From an uncultured Eubacteriales bacterium (GTDB lineage: Bacteria; Bacillota; Clostridia; Oscillospirales; Acutalibacteraceae), in assembly GCA_900317985.1 (NCBI GenBank), contig ONJD01000018.1, positions 1-43,322 of the forward strand: DNA of 43,322 bases, written 5' to 3'. This document shows, one piece after another, positions 25,695 through 36,255 of this stretch. Both the position numbers and the translations under genes were made by a program. The first letter of the stretch is position 1. Every line of letters begins with the position of its first letter. The notes below the pieces were generated by a model that was not told the DNA's origin, ran no database searches, and saw only the letters and a program-made list of their open reading frames with translations.

Positions 25695-26213
25695 TCAGAC
25701 TTCTCCCCGCTCGACCTTTCCGACTTCCTCCATAATGAAATCGATGACCTCTTCCTGCGGGATACCGAGGACGGTGCCAAACTCCTCATAGACGAGGTTC
25801 TCCGCGTGCTTCATGGCGTTCTCGTCGATGGTCCAGAGTTTCTTGCCTTCCTCCTTGCGTTCGACCTTGTGTTCGTACAGCGCCTTGATGAGGAGCAGCA
25901 GCTCTCTGCGGTCGCCTGTTTCAAACACTTCGCTGTAGTACTCGCCGCGGACTTTGTTGTTGTCCTCCCAGGACACCTCCTCGCCGGGCAGCGAGTGGAT
26001 GATGTCGAGGATCTCCTCTTTCGTCAGGATGTCCCGCATCTTCGCGATGAGCTCCTCGTTGTCGGAGGGCACGAACAGAGTGGAACCGGGGTTTCCCTGC
26101 GGTTTCAGGATGTAGTATTCCCGAATGACGCCGGCAAACTTCTCCTTTCGTTTGTCCGCCACGAGGCAAACGCCGTTGTCCCCGTAGATGACATATGAAT
26201 TCAGCTCCAGCAT
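25695..26213 (-). CDS. CarD-like (CdnL/TRCF RNA polymerase-interacting domain) transcription regulator
   Basis: A 172-aa protein. Its N-terminal 60-70 residues (YVIYGDNGVCLVADKR, then EYYILKP and STLFVPSDN) match the CarD/TRCF RNA polymerase beta-interacting domain. A mainly helical C-terminal half follows, which in CdnL-type proteins binds DNA near the -10 box and stabilises open complexes. The start at ATG 26211-26213 is chosen because GGGAGGGG lies 6-8 nt upstream and the domain begins there. The longer reading adds residues without homology. It is a single-gene unit with its own promoter and terminator. Confidence 0.85.
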   Translation of the reverse strand: MLELNSYVIYGDNGVCLVADKRKEKFAGVIREYYILKPQGNPGSTLFVPSDNEELIAKMRDILTKEEILDIIHSLPGEEVSWEDNNKVRGEYYSEVFETGDRRELLLLIKALYEHKVERKEEGKKLWTIDENAMKHAENLVYEEFGTVLGIPQEEVIDFIMEEVGKVERGEV

Positions 26214-26264
26214 GCTTTCCCCTCCCGCTTTCTGACTTGGGCGATATACGCATTCATTGCTGAT

Positions 26265-26294
26265 ATTATAGCACATTTTACACAAAAATGCCAG
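26265..26294 (-). promoter_or_regulatory. Promoter of the carD-like gene (extended -10)
   Basis: The minus strand has TATAAT (26265-26270) preceded by TGC, an extended -10. CTGGCA (26289-26294) serves as -35 at 18-nt spacing. Confidence 0.65.
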
Positions 26295-26318
26295 TTTCCG
26301 CTTGTCATAGTTTCACAG

Positions 26319-26352
26319 AAAAACGGCCTCGAAGCAAGGCTTCAAGGCCGTT
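26319..26352 (-). terminator. Intrinsic terminator of the gdhA-asnA operon
   Basis: A hairpin with outer stem ACGGCCT/AGGCCGT and inner stem GAAGC/GCTTC. On the minus strand it is followed by TTTTTC. It is placed 18 nt after the asnA stop. Confidence 0.85.
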
Positions 26353-26370
26353 CTGATCGTATGAATCGGT

Positions 26371-28750
<2,380 letters not shown>

Positions 28751-28783
28751 TCAATATTGTGTAATTGACTTACTTGACAAAAG

Positions 28784-28848
28784 AAAAAAGCGGCAAAACG
28801 AGACAGTCCCCTACCCGGGTAACTGCGACGCCTTTGCCGCTTTCGCAG
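28784..28848 (-). promoter_or_regulatory. gdhA leader attenuator with two competing folds (candidate riboswitch)
   Basis: On the minus strand an 11-bp terminator stem, AAAGCGGCAAA (28843-28833) with TTTGCCGCTTT (28797-28787), is followed by a T-run. An inner helix CAGT/ACTG with CCC/GGG lies in its loop. A competing upstream helix, CTGCGA (28848-28843) with TCGCAG (28828-28823), encloses the left terminator arm and shares bases with the inner helix. Such exclusive folds are typical of attenuators. It matched no riboswitch class I could recall. Confidence 0.65.
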
Positions 28849-28851
28849 AGT

Positions 28852-28880
28852 ATTATATATGCAAAATGGGCGATTGTCAA
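28852..28880 (-). promoter_or_regulatory. Consensus promoter of gdhA-asnA
   Basis: The minus strand has TTGACA (28875-28880) and TATAAT (28852-28857), both perfect, with a 17-nt spacer. Transcription would start near 28845, at the first base pairs of the leader fold. Confidence 0.9.
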
Positions 28881-29005
28881 CTTTCATTTTCCCCTTTCCC
28901 CGAAAAATACTTTGGCGATTTAAAGTGGCCCGCAAGACCGCATCGCAACGTGAAAAGTGAGTTGTTGCTCACCGCTTTCCGTACATCGCCCCATGAAAAA
29001 CGGGG

Positions 29006-30761
<1,756 letters not shown>

Positions 30762-30985
30762 TTGCTCCATCTCACAGACCAGCATACACCAACACTCTTG
30801 TATTGGGCGCGGGTGCCACAGTGCTCCGGGGAAGTAAAGGGCGCACCCGTGCGCCGCGTCCGCGCGGCAGAGCCCTGTGACATCCCCTCCGCCCTGCGAC
30901 ATGGGGCAAACAGCAGGCCAAAGGCGCACTGCAGCCCTTCGACCTGCAGGAAACCTTGTGTGCGTTAATGTGTTCTGATGGAAAA
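30762..30985. other. Gene-free spacer after pyrG
   Basis: No credible gene or canonical terminator is seen. A short dyad GGGTGC/GCACCC (about 30812-30855) is GC-rich and lacks a T-run. Weak open frames across it run on into the repeat array and have no SD. Confidence 0.5.
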
Positions 30986-31260
30986 GCAACTCTTTTCCTC
31001 GATATCAGCTTTTGCGGTTGCCTTTTTTCGGAGAAACAACCTGGGTTTCTGCGAAAAGGCAACCGCATTTCCCGAAAGAACCAATTAGGGTTGCCTTTCT
31101 CTTGAAGGACATCCTCATTTCTTGCCAAAAAAGCAACCTTAATTTCCCAAAACGCGGATTGCAGTTGCCTTTTCCGGGAAATGCATAGGAAAAGCCTTGA
31201 AAAGAGCAACCCTAATTCCCCAAAATGCGTTATACGGTTGCTTTTTCGGGAAATGCTGGG
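30986..31260. repeat. Degenerate tandem repeat, period 73/74 nt, about 3.7 units, each with an inverted repeat
   Basis: GCAAC recurs at 30986, 31059, 31133 and 31206 (steps 73, 74, 73). Its reverse complement GTTGC recurs at 31017, 31090, 31164 and 31237 (steps 73, 74, 73), always 31 nt after GCAAC. Units 3 and 4 are the most alike (GCAACC-TAATT-CCCAAAA-GCG, then GTTGC-TTTT-CGGGAAATGC). GTTGCCTTTT can also pair with AAAAGGCAAC across unit borders, for example 13 bp at 31014-31066. Period lengths not divisible by three argue against a coding repeat. It is not a CRISPR array. Confidence 0.85.
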
Positions 31261-31282
31261 GCGCTGGAAGTGTGCGGGACGC

Positions 31283-31326
31283 TGATAATAAATCGCAATC
31301 CTCTTCTCCTATAAATGCGATTATCA
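31283..31326. repeat. Hairpin related by spacing to the tandem array (unit 5)
   Basis: TGATAA-TCGCA (31283-31297, with a 4-nt insertion) pairs with TGCGATTATCA (31315-31325). Its AAATCGCA lies 74 nt before the same octamer in the next hairpin, continuing the period of the array with different stem sequence. Confidence 0.55.
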
Positions 31327-31357
31327 TTTTGAAGGCTGCGGAAGCTGTTTTTGAGTG

Positions 31358-31403
31358 AATTGTAAATCGCATTTTCGGAAATCTCTAGTTACGATTTACA
31401 ATT
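31358..31403. repeat. Perfect 12-bp inverted repeat, last hairpin of the array (unit 6)
   Basis: AATTGTAAATCG (31358-31369) and CGATTTACAATT (31392-31403) are exact reverse complements with a 22-nt loop. AAATCGCA at 31364 repeats that at 31290. Confidence 0.7.
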
Positions 31404-31518
31404 CTCGAAAAAAAGAGAAAAACAGAGCAAAAACATACATCGCATCGCAAGAGAACCCGCAATGCGCTTTATTTTGTTCTTTCATGCAGTGCTGCAGGCA
31501 AGCCGGGAGAAACGTTCA

Positions 31519-31601
31519 GCAGGCGGGATGGGGAACGCCGCAGGTTCGGAGGTCGGGCTGCCAGTGCCCGGGCTCTCGAACCGTTCACTGTACCCGCCTG
31601 C
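31519..31601. other. Nested multi-helix dyad, candidate structured RNA
   Basis: Four nested complementary pairs: GCAGGCGGG/CCCGCCTGC (31519-27/31593-601), GAACG/CGTTC (31533-37/31582-86), GTTCG/CGAAC (31544-48/31577-81) and CGGGC/GCCCG (31554-58/31566-70), with a 7-nt loop. No gene covers it. The strand is undetermined and no known RNA family was recognised. Confidence 0.5.
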
Positions 31602-31665
31602 GTCGGATGGTGTACGCGGCCGTATATATTTCAGTTTTATGAGAGCAACGATTTCCTGTTAGAGC

Positions 31666-31702
31666 ACAAAAATGGCTTCCCGATATGGAAAGCCATTTTC
31701 AT
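31666..31702 (-). terminator. Intrinsic terminator of the lemA-DUF2207 unit
   Basis: AATGGCTT (31671-31678) pairs with AAGCCATT (31690-31697). The minus-strand tail is TTTTTGTG. A T-rich stretch on the other side may allow it to work in both directions. Confidence 0.75.
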
Positions 31703-31722
31703 TTGTCTGATTGGCAGCGTAT

Positions 31723-33675
31723 TTACCGGCCGCCGCCTCCGATGCCGCCGCCGGAGAAGCCTCCGCCTCCGCCGAAGGAGGAGAAGCCGCCGCCACCGCT
31801 CGACGCGGTGTTGATCTCCTGTGCGGAGCGTCCGGCCATGTAGCTGTTGTACGCGGTGTTGGAGAAGCGGTTCATCCAGTGCATCATCCAGATCATGTCG
31901 TACGCGTCCCAGCCGGCGCCGTAGTAGCCGTACGCCTGCGGGTTCGTGAAGAAGTCGGGCACCAGTTCCTTGAACTGTTCCGCCACTTCGTCGGCGATTC
32001 CGAACAGGGCCGCGTAAGTCAGATAGTCGCCCCAGAGGCCGACGTCTCTCGCTTCCCGTTCGTTGATGATGGTGAATTCCTTCAGGAACTTCCGGAAGCC
32101 GATCAGTTCGAGGAACTTCTGCTTGCCGGTCTCCGTGAGTACCGTCTGGTGCGTCGTGAAGAGGAACTTCTTCTCCGTCGTGTCTTCGACACGGTGCGAC
32201 GCTTTCGCACTGCGCATGCCCTCGTTGAGCGAATTCTCGAAGAAGTCTTCGAGACGCTCGTAGTGCGCCTGCGCATAATGCTTGAGTTCTTTTTCCTGGA
32301 GGATGTCGTCATCTCCGGCTGCCGCGTGAAGGATACGCCAGAGCTGTTCTTCCACGCCGGTGATCACGCCATTCGTGGCTTCCGCCGAGCCTGGCAGGAA
32401 AACGATGGACGGGGTCATTTTCTCGCCGAGCAGACCGCCGAGACGTTTCTCGGGTTTCTCTTCGACGCGGGCCCATCCGTTCTTCATCCACTTGAGCAGG
32501 TACGCTTCGATGATAGCGCCTTTGCCGGGCAGTTCGTCCATGGTGTCAAGGGCGAGGTATGCCTCCGGAAGACAGCCGTCGAGCGGGATGTCTCTCGAGT
32601 AGAGGACTTCCTTTTTCTCTTTGCGGGTGATGTTCGACACGATGCGGGACAGGAGTCCGCTCCTGTTCGAACTCTTCCCCATCAGCCCTTTTCCGATGCC
32701 GAAGATAAAGAGGAAGAGCGCGATCGCAGGGATGAGGAACGCCATGAGGATGTCCCTTGCGCCCCCGTTCCCGTCGAACAGGAATCCGATATCTTCATCG
32801 TTCGACAGGTCTTCAAAGATGGATGAAGAGGAGTCTTCGAGACTGGACGCCGAGTTGCCGCCGGACGTACCATCGTCGTATGCTTCGATGTTGTAGTCCG
32901 AGCCGACAAAGGCCTGTTCGACCAGGCTGCGGAACGTCTTGCCGGTCTCGACTTCCGGATAGAAGATGTCTTCATTGAAGCGGCACATGACGTTGCAGAA
33001 ATTGATGGTGCCGCCCTCGTCCGACTCCACGATGACACGGCCGTCTTCGAGACGGGTGGTGCCCATGAGGCCGAACGCCCAGAACTTCGTATTCTCCGTT
33101 GTCAGCTCCTCCACGTCCTGCGTGTCGATGGTGACCGAGACGTGGTCGGGTGCGGGATCCAGCGCCGAGTTGATGAAGCGGATATGGAACCCGTCAAAGC
33201 CGTCCGAGTACTTCTGGACGACATTGGTCATGATGTAAGAGACCTGGTACTTGTTCCGGCCGCTGCCATCGACGCCCCAGCAGAGTTCGACTCCGCCGTC
33301 GGAGCGCTGCGCGATGCCGCACTTATGGTACTTCATGGTCCGCTTGTCGGCGGTACTCATGCCGGAGCCGACATCCCAGTCTTCCCCGGTGTAAGTGTAC
33401 TCGACGCCATTCGTCAGGTCTTTGACCTGCATGTTGCGGATGCTCATCTGACCGAGGTTGGTCTTCGGAACGAACAGTTCCGACCAGTCGTCATCGAGTT
33501 CCACATCCCAGAGTTCAATGACCTGCGCGTCTCCGTTTTCGAGGAGCGTGACATTGACGTCGATGGAGTAGTACTCTCCCTCACCGGCCCAGGCAAAGGA
33601 CGGAATGACCGTCAGGACCGCCACAAAGAGCATGGCAAGGAAGGCACTCCCCACTCTAGTGAGTGCTTTTCTCAT
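31723..33675 (-). CDS. DUF2207 domain membrane protein with glycine-rich C-terminus
   Basis: A 650-aa predicted membrane protein. A signal peptide (MRKALTRVGSAFLAMLFVAV...AWA) is followed by the extracytoplasmic DUF2207 beta-rich domain (about 33-270). One transmembrane helix (about 307-325, AFLIPAIALFLFIFGIG) leads to a cytoplasmic part of about 300 residues. The protein ends in a glycine/serine tract (GGGFSSFGGGGGFSGGG) typical of the family. The function is not established. DUF2207 genes frequently sit beside lemA, as here, with a 32-nt gap and the same strand, so the pair probably acts together at the envelope. A GAGGG SD precedes the ATG. Confidence 0.85.
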   Translation of the reverse strand: MRKALTRVGSAFLAMLFVAVLTVIPSFAWAGEGEYYSIDVNVTLLENGDAQVIELWDVELDDDWSELFVPKTNLGQMSIRNMQVKDLTNGVEYTYTGEDWDVGSGMSTADKRTMKYHKCGIAQRSDGGVELCWGVDGSGRNKYQVSYIMTNVVQKYSDGFDGFHIRFINSALDPAPDHVSVTIDTQDVEELTTENTKFWAFGLMGTTRLEDGRVIVESDEGGTINFCNVMCRFNEDIFYPEVETGKTFRSLVEQAFVGSDYNIEAYDDGTSGGNSASSLEDSSSSIFEDLSNDEDIGFLFDGNGGARDILMAFLIPAIALFLFIFGIGKGLMGKSSNRSGLLSRIVSNITRKEKKEVLYSRDIPLDGCLPEAYLALDTMDELPGKGAIIEAYLLKWMKNGWARVEEKPEKRLGGLLGEKMTPSIVFLPGSAEATNGVITGVEEQLWRILHAAAGDDDILQEKELKHYAQAHYERLEDFFENSLNEGMRSAKASHRVEDTTEKKFLFTTHQTVLTETGKQKFLELIGFRKFLKEFTIINEREARDVGLWGDYLTYAALFGIADEVAEQFKELVPDFFTNPQAYGYYGAGWDAYDMIWMMHWMNRFSNTAYNSYMAGRSAQEINTASSGGGGFSSFGGGGGFSGGGIGGGGR

Positions 33676-33707
33676 AGTATGTTTCCCTCAAACAGTTTTG
33701 GGGCGAT

Positions 33708-34271
33708 TTACCGTTTCATGTCGGGCATGTCTTTCTTGGCCTCTTCGGTCTGGAGATAATCCTTGACCGGGAAACCGAGCATGCCGGCGACGAGGCTCGT
33801 CGGGAACTGACGGACGACACGGTTGAACTTCGTGACGGTGTCATTGTAGGTCATGCGGGCCAGACGGACGTTCTCTTCGTACTGCTTGACGCCCTGCATG
33901 GTCTCGATATACATGGTGTTGGCTTTGAGGTCCGGATACTGCTCCGCGACCGCCATGAAGCGGGCCATGGCCTGGGTCAGGAAGTTCTCCTGGGCTTCGG
34001 CGTCGGCAGCCGTGCTGTTCGCCGTAATGGGCTGACGGTGCGCGATGACGTCTTTCAGAGTGTTGTATTCGTGCTCATCATACTGCTTCGTGAGGTCTGC
34101 CAGAGCGTTCAGGGCATCCCAACGGGTGTTCTGCTGGACGCCGATCTGCGACATGGCGTTGCCGCACAGCTCATCGATGGAGACGAGTCTGCGCTGGACC
34201 GAGATGACCCAGATAATGATCAGGGCAACGAGTGCGAGCGCGATAATGGCAATAATGATTCCTACAGACAT
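33708..34271 (-). CDS. lemA: LemA family protein
   Basis: A 187-aa protein with one N-terminal membrane helix (about 4-25) followed by a long helical bundle. Family blocks are visible: NQ-type VQRRLVSIDELCGNAMSQIG, NTRWDALNALADL, AEQYPDLKAN, then YNDTVTKFNRVVRQFPTSLV and GF/PV near the end. LemA proteins are membrane-anchored helical proteins of unclear role, found in many bacteria. It is cotranscribed with the DUF2207 gene downstream. An AAGGAG SD lies 8 nt before the ATG. A GC-rich hairpin lies in its leader. Confidence 0.92.
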   Translation of the reverse strand: MSVGIIIAIIALALVALIIIWVISVQRRLVSIDELCGNAMSQIGVQQNTRWDALNALADLTKQYDEHEYNTLKDVIAHRQPITANSTAADAEAQENFLTQAMARFMAVAEQYPDLKANTMYIETMQGVKQYEENVRLARMTYNDTVTKFNRVVRQFPTSLVAGMLGFPVKDYLQTEEAKKDMPDMKR

Positions 34272-34309
34272 GGTTCATTCTCCTTTAATAAAGTATTTGA
34301 CGATGTCCG

Positions 34310-34340
34310 GGCAGGCGATGTACGGACGACGCCTCCTGCC
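34310..34340 (-). other. Leader hairpin of lemA
   Basis: GGCAGG/CCTGCC extended by GCG/CGC (with a 2-nt bulge) folds around a short loop, about 40 nt before the lemA start. No T-run follows, so it is not a terminator. It may affect mRNA stability. Confidence 0.4.
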
Positions 34341-34399
34341 TCATTTTAATAATATAAGAAAATGCTTAAAAATACTAGAAAAAACGGAATAAGAAAAGC

Positions 34400-34484
34400 G
34401 AAAGCCAAAAGTTCCATCCATCTTCGCGCCAGCCGAACCCCCTCTGCGAGGGTCCCCACGAATCTGTATGGCCTTTTGGCTTTC
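34400..34484. ncRNA. Long stem-loop, terminator of the suf operon or small RNA candidate
   Basis: The outer stem GAAAGCCAAAAG (34400-34411) pairs perfectly with CTTTTGGCTTTC (34473-34484). Inner pairs are CCAT/ATGG, TTCG/CGAA and CCCTC/GAGGG. T-rich tails occur on both strands, so it could end the suf-methionine gamma-lyase transcript on the minus strand. Its 85-nt length and internal order are unusual for a plain terminator. No known RNA family was recognised. Confidence 0.5.
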
Positions 34485-34507
34485 TTTCATTATTCTCTGA
34501 ACGATGA

Positions 34508-35782
34508 TCAGTTGAGTTTGAGCAGGCCGCGGTCGAGCATTTTCTGCAGGGCCATCATGCCGCCGAGCTTCGCGTGCGGGAACGTCAGCCCGCCCTGGAA
34601 GTAGATGGCGTACGGCTCTCTCATGGGGCCGTCGGCGGAGAGTTCGATCGACGAGCCCTGGATGAAGTCGCCGGCCGCCATGACGACGAGGTCGTCATAG
34701 CCGTCCATGGGAGCGGCCACGGGAGTGACGTAGCTGTCCACCGGGGCGGCGGCCTGGATGCCGGCGGTGAAGGCGAGCATCGCCTCCTCCGAGCCCAGTT
34801 CGACGGACTGGATGATGTCGTAGCGGGGCTCCGAGGAGGCCGGTACGACGTGGTAGCCGAGCTTCTCGTAAGCGGCTGCCACGAAGATGGCGCCCTTCAC
34901 CGCCGATGCGACCACCGTCGGCGCAAAGAAGAAGCCCTGGTACAGAGCGGTGTTCACCGTCAGGGACGCGCCGATGTCCTGGCCGAGGCCCGGCGCGCTG
35001 AGCCGGTAGAGACACCGGTCCACGCAGGCCCGCGTGCCCGCAATATACCCGCCGGTGGGCGCAATGCCGCCGCCCGGGTTCTTGATGAGCGACCCGACGA
35101 CCATGTCCGCACCCACATCGGAGGGTTCGATAGTCTCGGTGAATTCTCCATAGCAGTTGTCGACCATGACGAGGACGTCCGGTTTCAGCTCTTTGACAAA
35201 CTTGATGAGTTCGCCGATCTGCTCGACCGAGAACGTCGGCCGCATCTGGTAGCCCTTGGACCGTTGGATGGTGACGAGTTTCGTCTTCTCGTTGACCGCG
35301 GCCCGGATGCCGTCCCAGTCGAAGGACCCGTCGTCCAGAAGGTCGACCTGTCGGTACGAGACGCCGTACTCGGCGAGCGAGCAGGCGGACTCCCGGATGC
35401 CGATGACCTCTTCCAGAGTGTCATAGGGCTTCCCCACCGGGCTTAAGAGTTCATCGCCCGGCAGAAGGTTGGCCGACAGCGCCGTCGCCAGCGCGTGGGT
35501 GCCGCAGGTGATCTGCGGGCGCACGAGCGCCGCCTCCGTGTGGAAGACGTCGGCATAGACTTTCTCCAGTACATCGCGACCGAGGTCGTTGTGTCCGTAG
35601 CCCGTGGTCCCCGCGAAGCATTCGGCGGACACCCGGTTCTTCTGCATGGCGTGCAGGACCTTGTCCTGGTTGTATTCCGCGATTTTGTCGAGTTCCTCAA
35701 AGCGGTCTTTGAGACCGGCGAGGATCTCCTCCGAAAAGGTGAGCACCTCTTGCGAGATGCCCATTTCCTGATAGAGACTCAT
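34508..35782 (-). CDS. Methionine gamma-lyase family PLP enzyme (PF06838, YnbB/aluminium-resistance type)
   Basis: A 424-aa fold-type I PLP protein. The blocks FAGTTGYGHNDLGRD, QITCGTHALATAL and VDNCYGEFTE are characteristic of PF06838. The Schiff-base lysine lies in GSLIKNPGGGIAPTGGY. The family resembles Cys/Met gamma-lyases and has been annotated as aluminium resistance protein, but its true substrate is uncertain. Its ATG overlaps the sufU stop (ATGA), placing it as the last gene of the suf operon. That position suggests sulfur amino acid turnover or sulfur supply linked to Fe-S assembly, which is an inference. Confidence 0.85.
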   Translation of the reverse strand: MSLYQEMGISQEVLTFSEEILAGLKDRFEELDKIAEYNQDKVLHAMQKNRVSAECFAGTTGYGHNDLGRDVLEKVYADVFHTEAALVRPQITCGTHALATALSANLLPGDELLSPVGKPYDTLEEVIGIRESACSLAEYGVSYRQVDLLDDGSFDWDGIRAAVNEKTKLVTIQRSKGYQMRPTFSVEQIGELIKFVKELKPDVLVMVDNCYGEFTETIEPSDVGADMVVGSLIKNPGGGIAPTGGYIAGTRACVDRCLYRLSAPGLGQDIGASLTVNTALYQGFFFAPTVVASAVKGAIFVAAAYEKLGYHVVPASSEPRYDIIQSVELGSEEAMLAFTAGIQAAAPVDSYVTPVAAPMDGYDDLVVMAAGDFIQGSSIELSADGPMREPYAIYFQGGLTFPHAKLGGMMALQKMLDRGLLKLN

Positions 35783-36255
35783 TCGGTGGATACCGCCTCT
35801 CCCGAGTGCTCACCGGGGTTCTGGATAGGCTCTTTGTCCACCAGTTCCTCCATGGTGTGCCATCCGAGGACCGCGCATTTGACACGGGACGGCATATGGG
35901 AGATGTCCCGAAGAGAACCGGCTTCTTCCAGCTCTTCGATCTCCTCTTCCGTCGCCTCCTTCTTGATCATCCGCACGAAGATGTCCGCGAGTCTTTTCGC
36001 CTCGTCTTTGTGCTTGCCGATGACCAGGTCCAGCATCATGTCGGCGGACGCCATGGAGACAGCGCAGCCGTCCCCGTTGTAGGAGCCGTCTTCGATGATG
36101 CCCTCATCGTTCATCTTGAGCTGCAGGACGATGTCGTCGCCGCAGCTGGGGTTCAGCCCCTCGAGGATGAGGTTCGGGTCCTTGAGGTTGTATTTGTGCA
36201 TCGGATGCAGGTTATGATCCGTCAGGATCTCATTGTAAAACGCGTTAATCGCCAT
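35779..36255 (-). CDS. sufU: Iron-sulfur cluster assembly protein SufU (zinc-dependent sulfurtransferase/scaffold)
   Basis: A 158-aa NifU-N/IscU-like protein. The three metal-binding cysteines and the aspartate of the SufU type are present: C38 and D40 in PSCGDD, C64 in GDGCAVSMAS, and C127 in VKCAVLGWHT. The insertion between the second and third cysteines separates SufU from IscU. In Gram-positive bacteria SufU accepts persulfide sulfur from SufS. The gene overlaps the end of sufS by 11 nt and the next gene by 4 nt. The C-terminal tail past the third cysteine is slightly longer than usual. Confidence 0.94.
   Translation of the reverse strand: MAINAFYNEILTDHNLHPMHKYNLKDPNLILEGLNPSCGDDIVLQLKMNDEGIIEDGSYNGDGCAVSMASADMMLDLVIGKHKDEAKRLADIFVRMIKKEATEEEIEELEEAGSLRDISHMPSRVKCAVLGWHTMEELVDKEPIQNPGEHSGEAVSTE

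Noticed and set aside
28784-28848. Glutamine riboswitch (glnA or downstream-peptide type) before gdhA
   Set aside because: The conserved core I know for those motifs is not present in the leader.
30986-31260. Integron attC sites
   Set aside because: The GCAAC/GTTGC arms do not fit the RYYYAAC/GTTRRRY core-site consensus, and no integrase or cassettes are present.
30772-31372. Two minus-strand open frames crossing the 74-nt repeats, with repeated protein-like motifs
   Set aside because: The repeat period of 73 and 74 nt is not a multiple of three, so units are read in different frames. There is no SD, and composition is unlike coding DNA here.
30986-31403. CRISPR array
   Set aside because: Units diverge along their whole length, there is no constant repeat with variable spacer, arms are palindromic and only 5-13 bp, and no cas genes are nearby.
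34400-34484. Small signal recognition particle RNA
   Set aside because: The conserved tetraloop region with its asymmetric purine-rich internal loop could not be found on either strand.
35779-36255. IscU rather than SufU
   Set aside because: The insertion between the second and third cysteines and the Suf operon context point to SufU, and no IscS/HscA genes are present.
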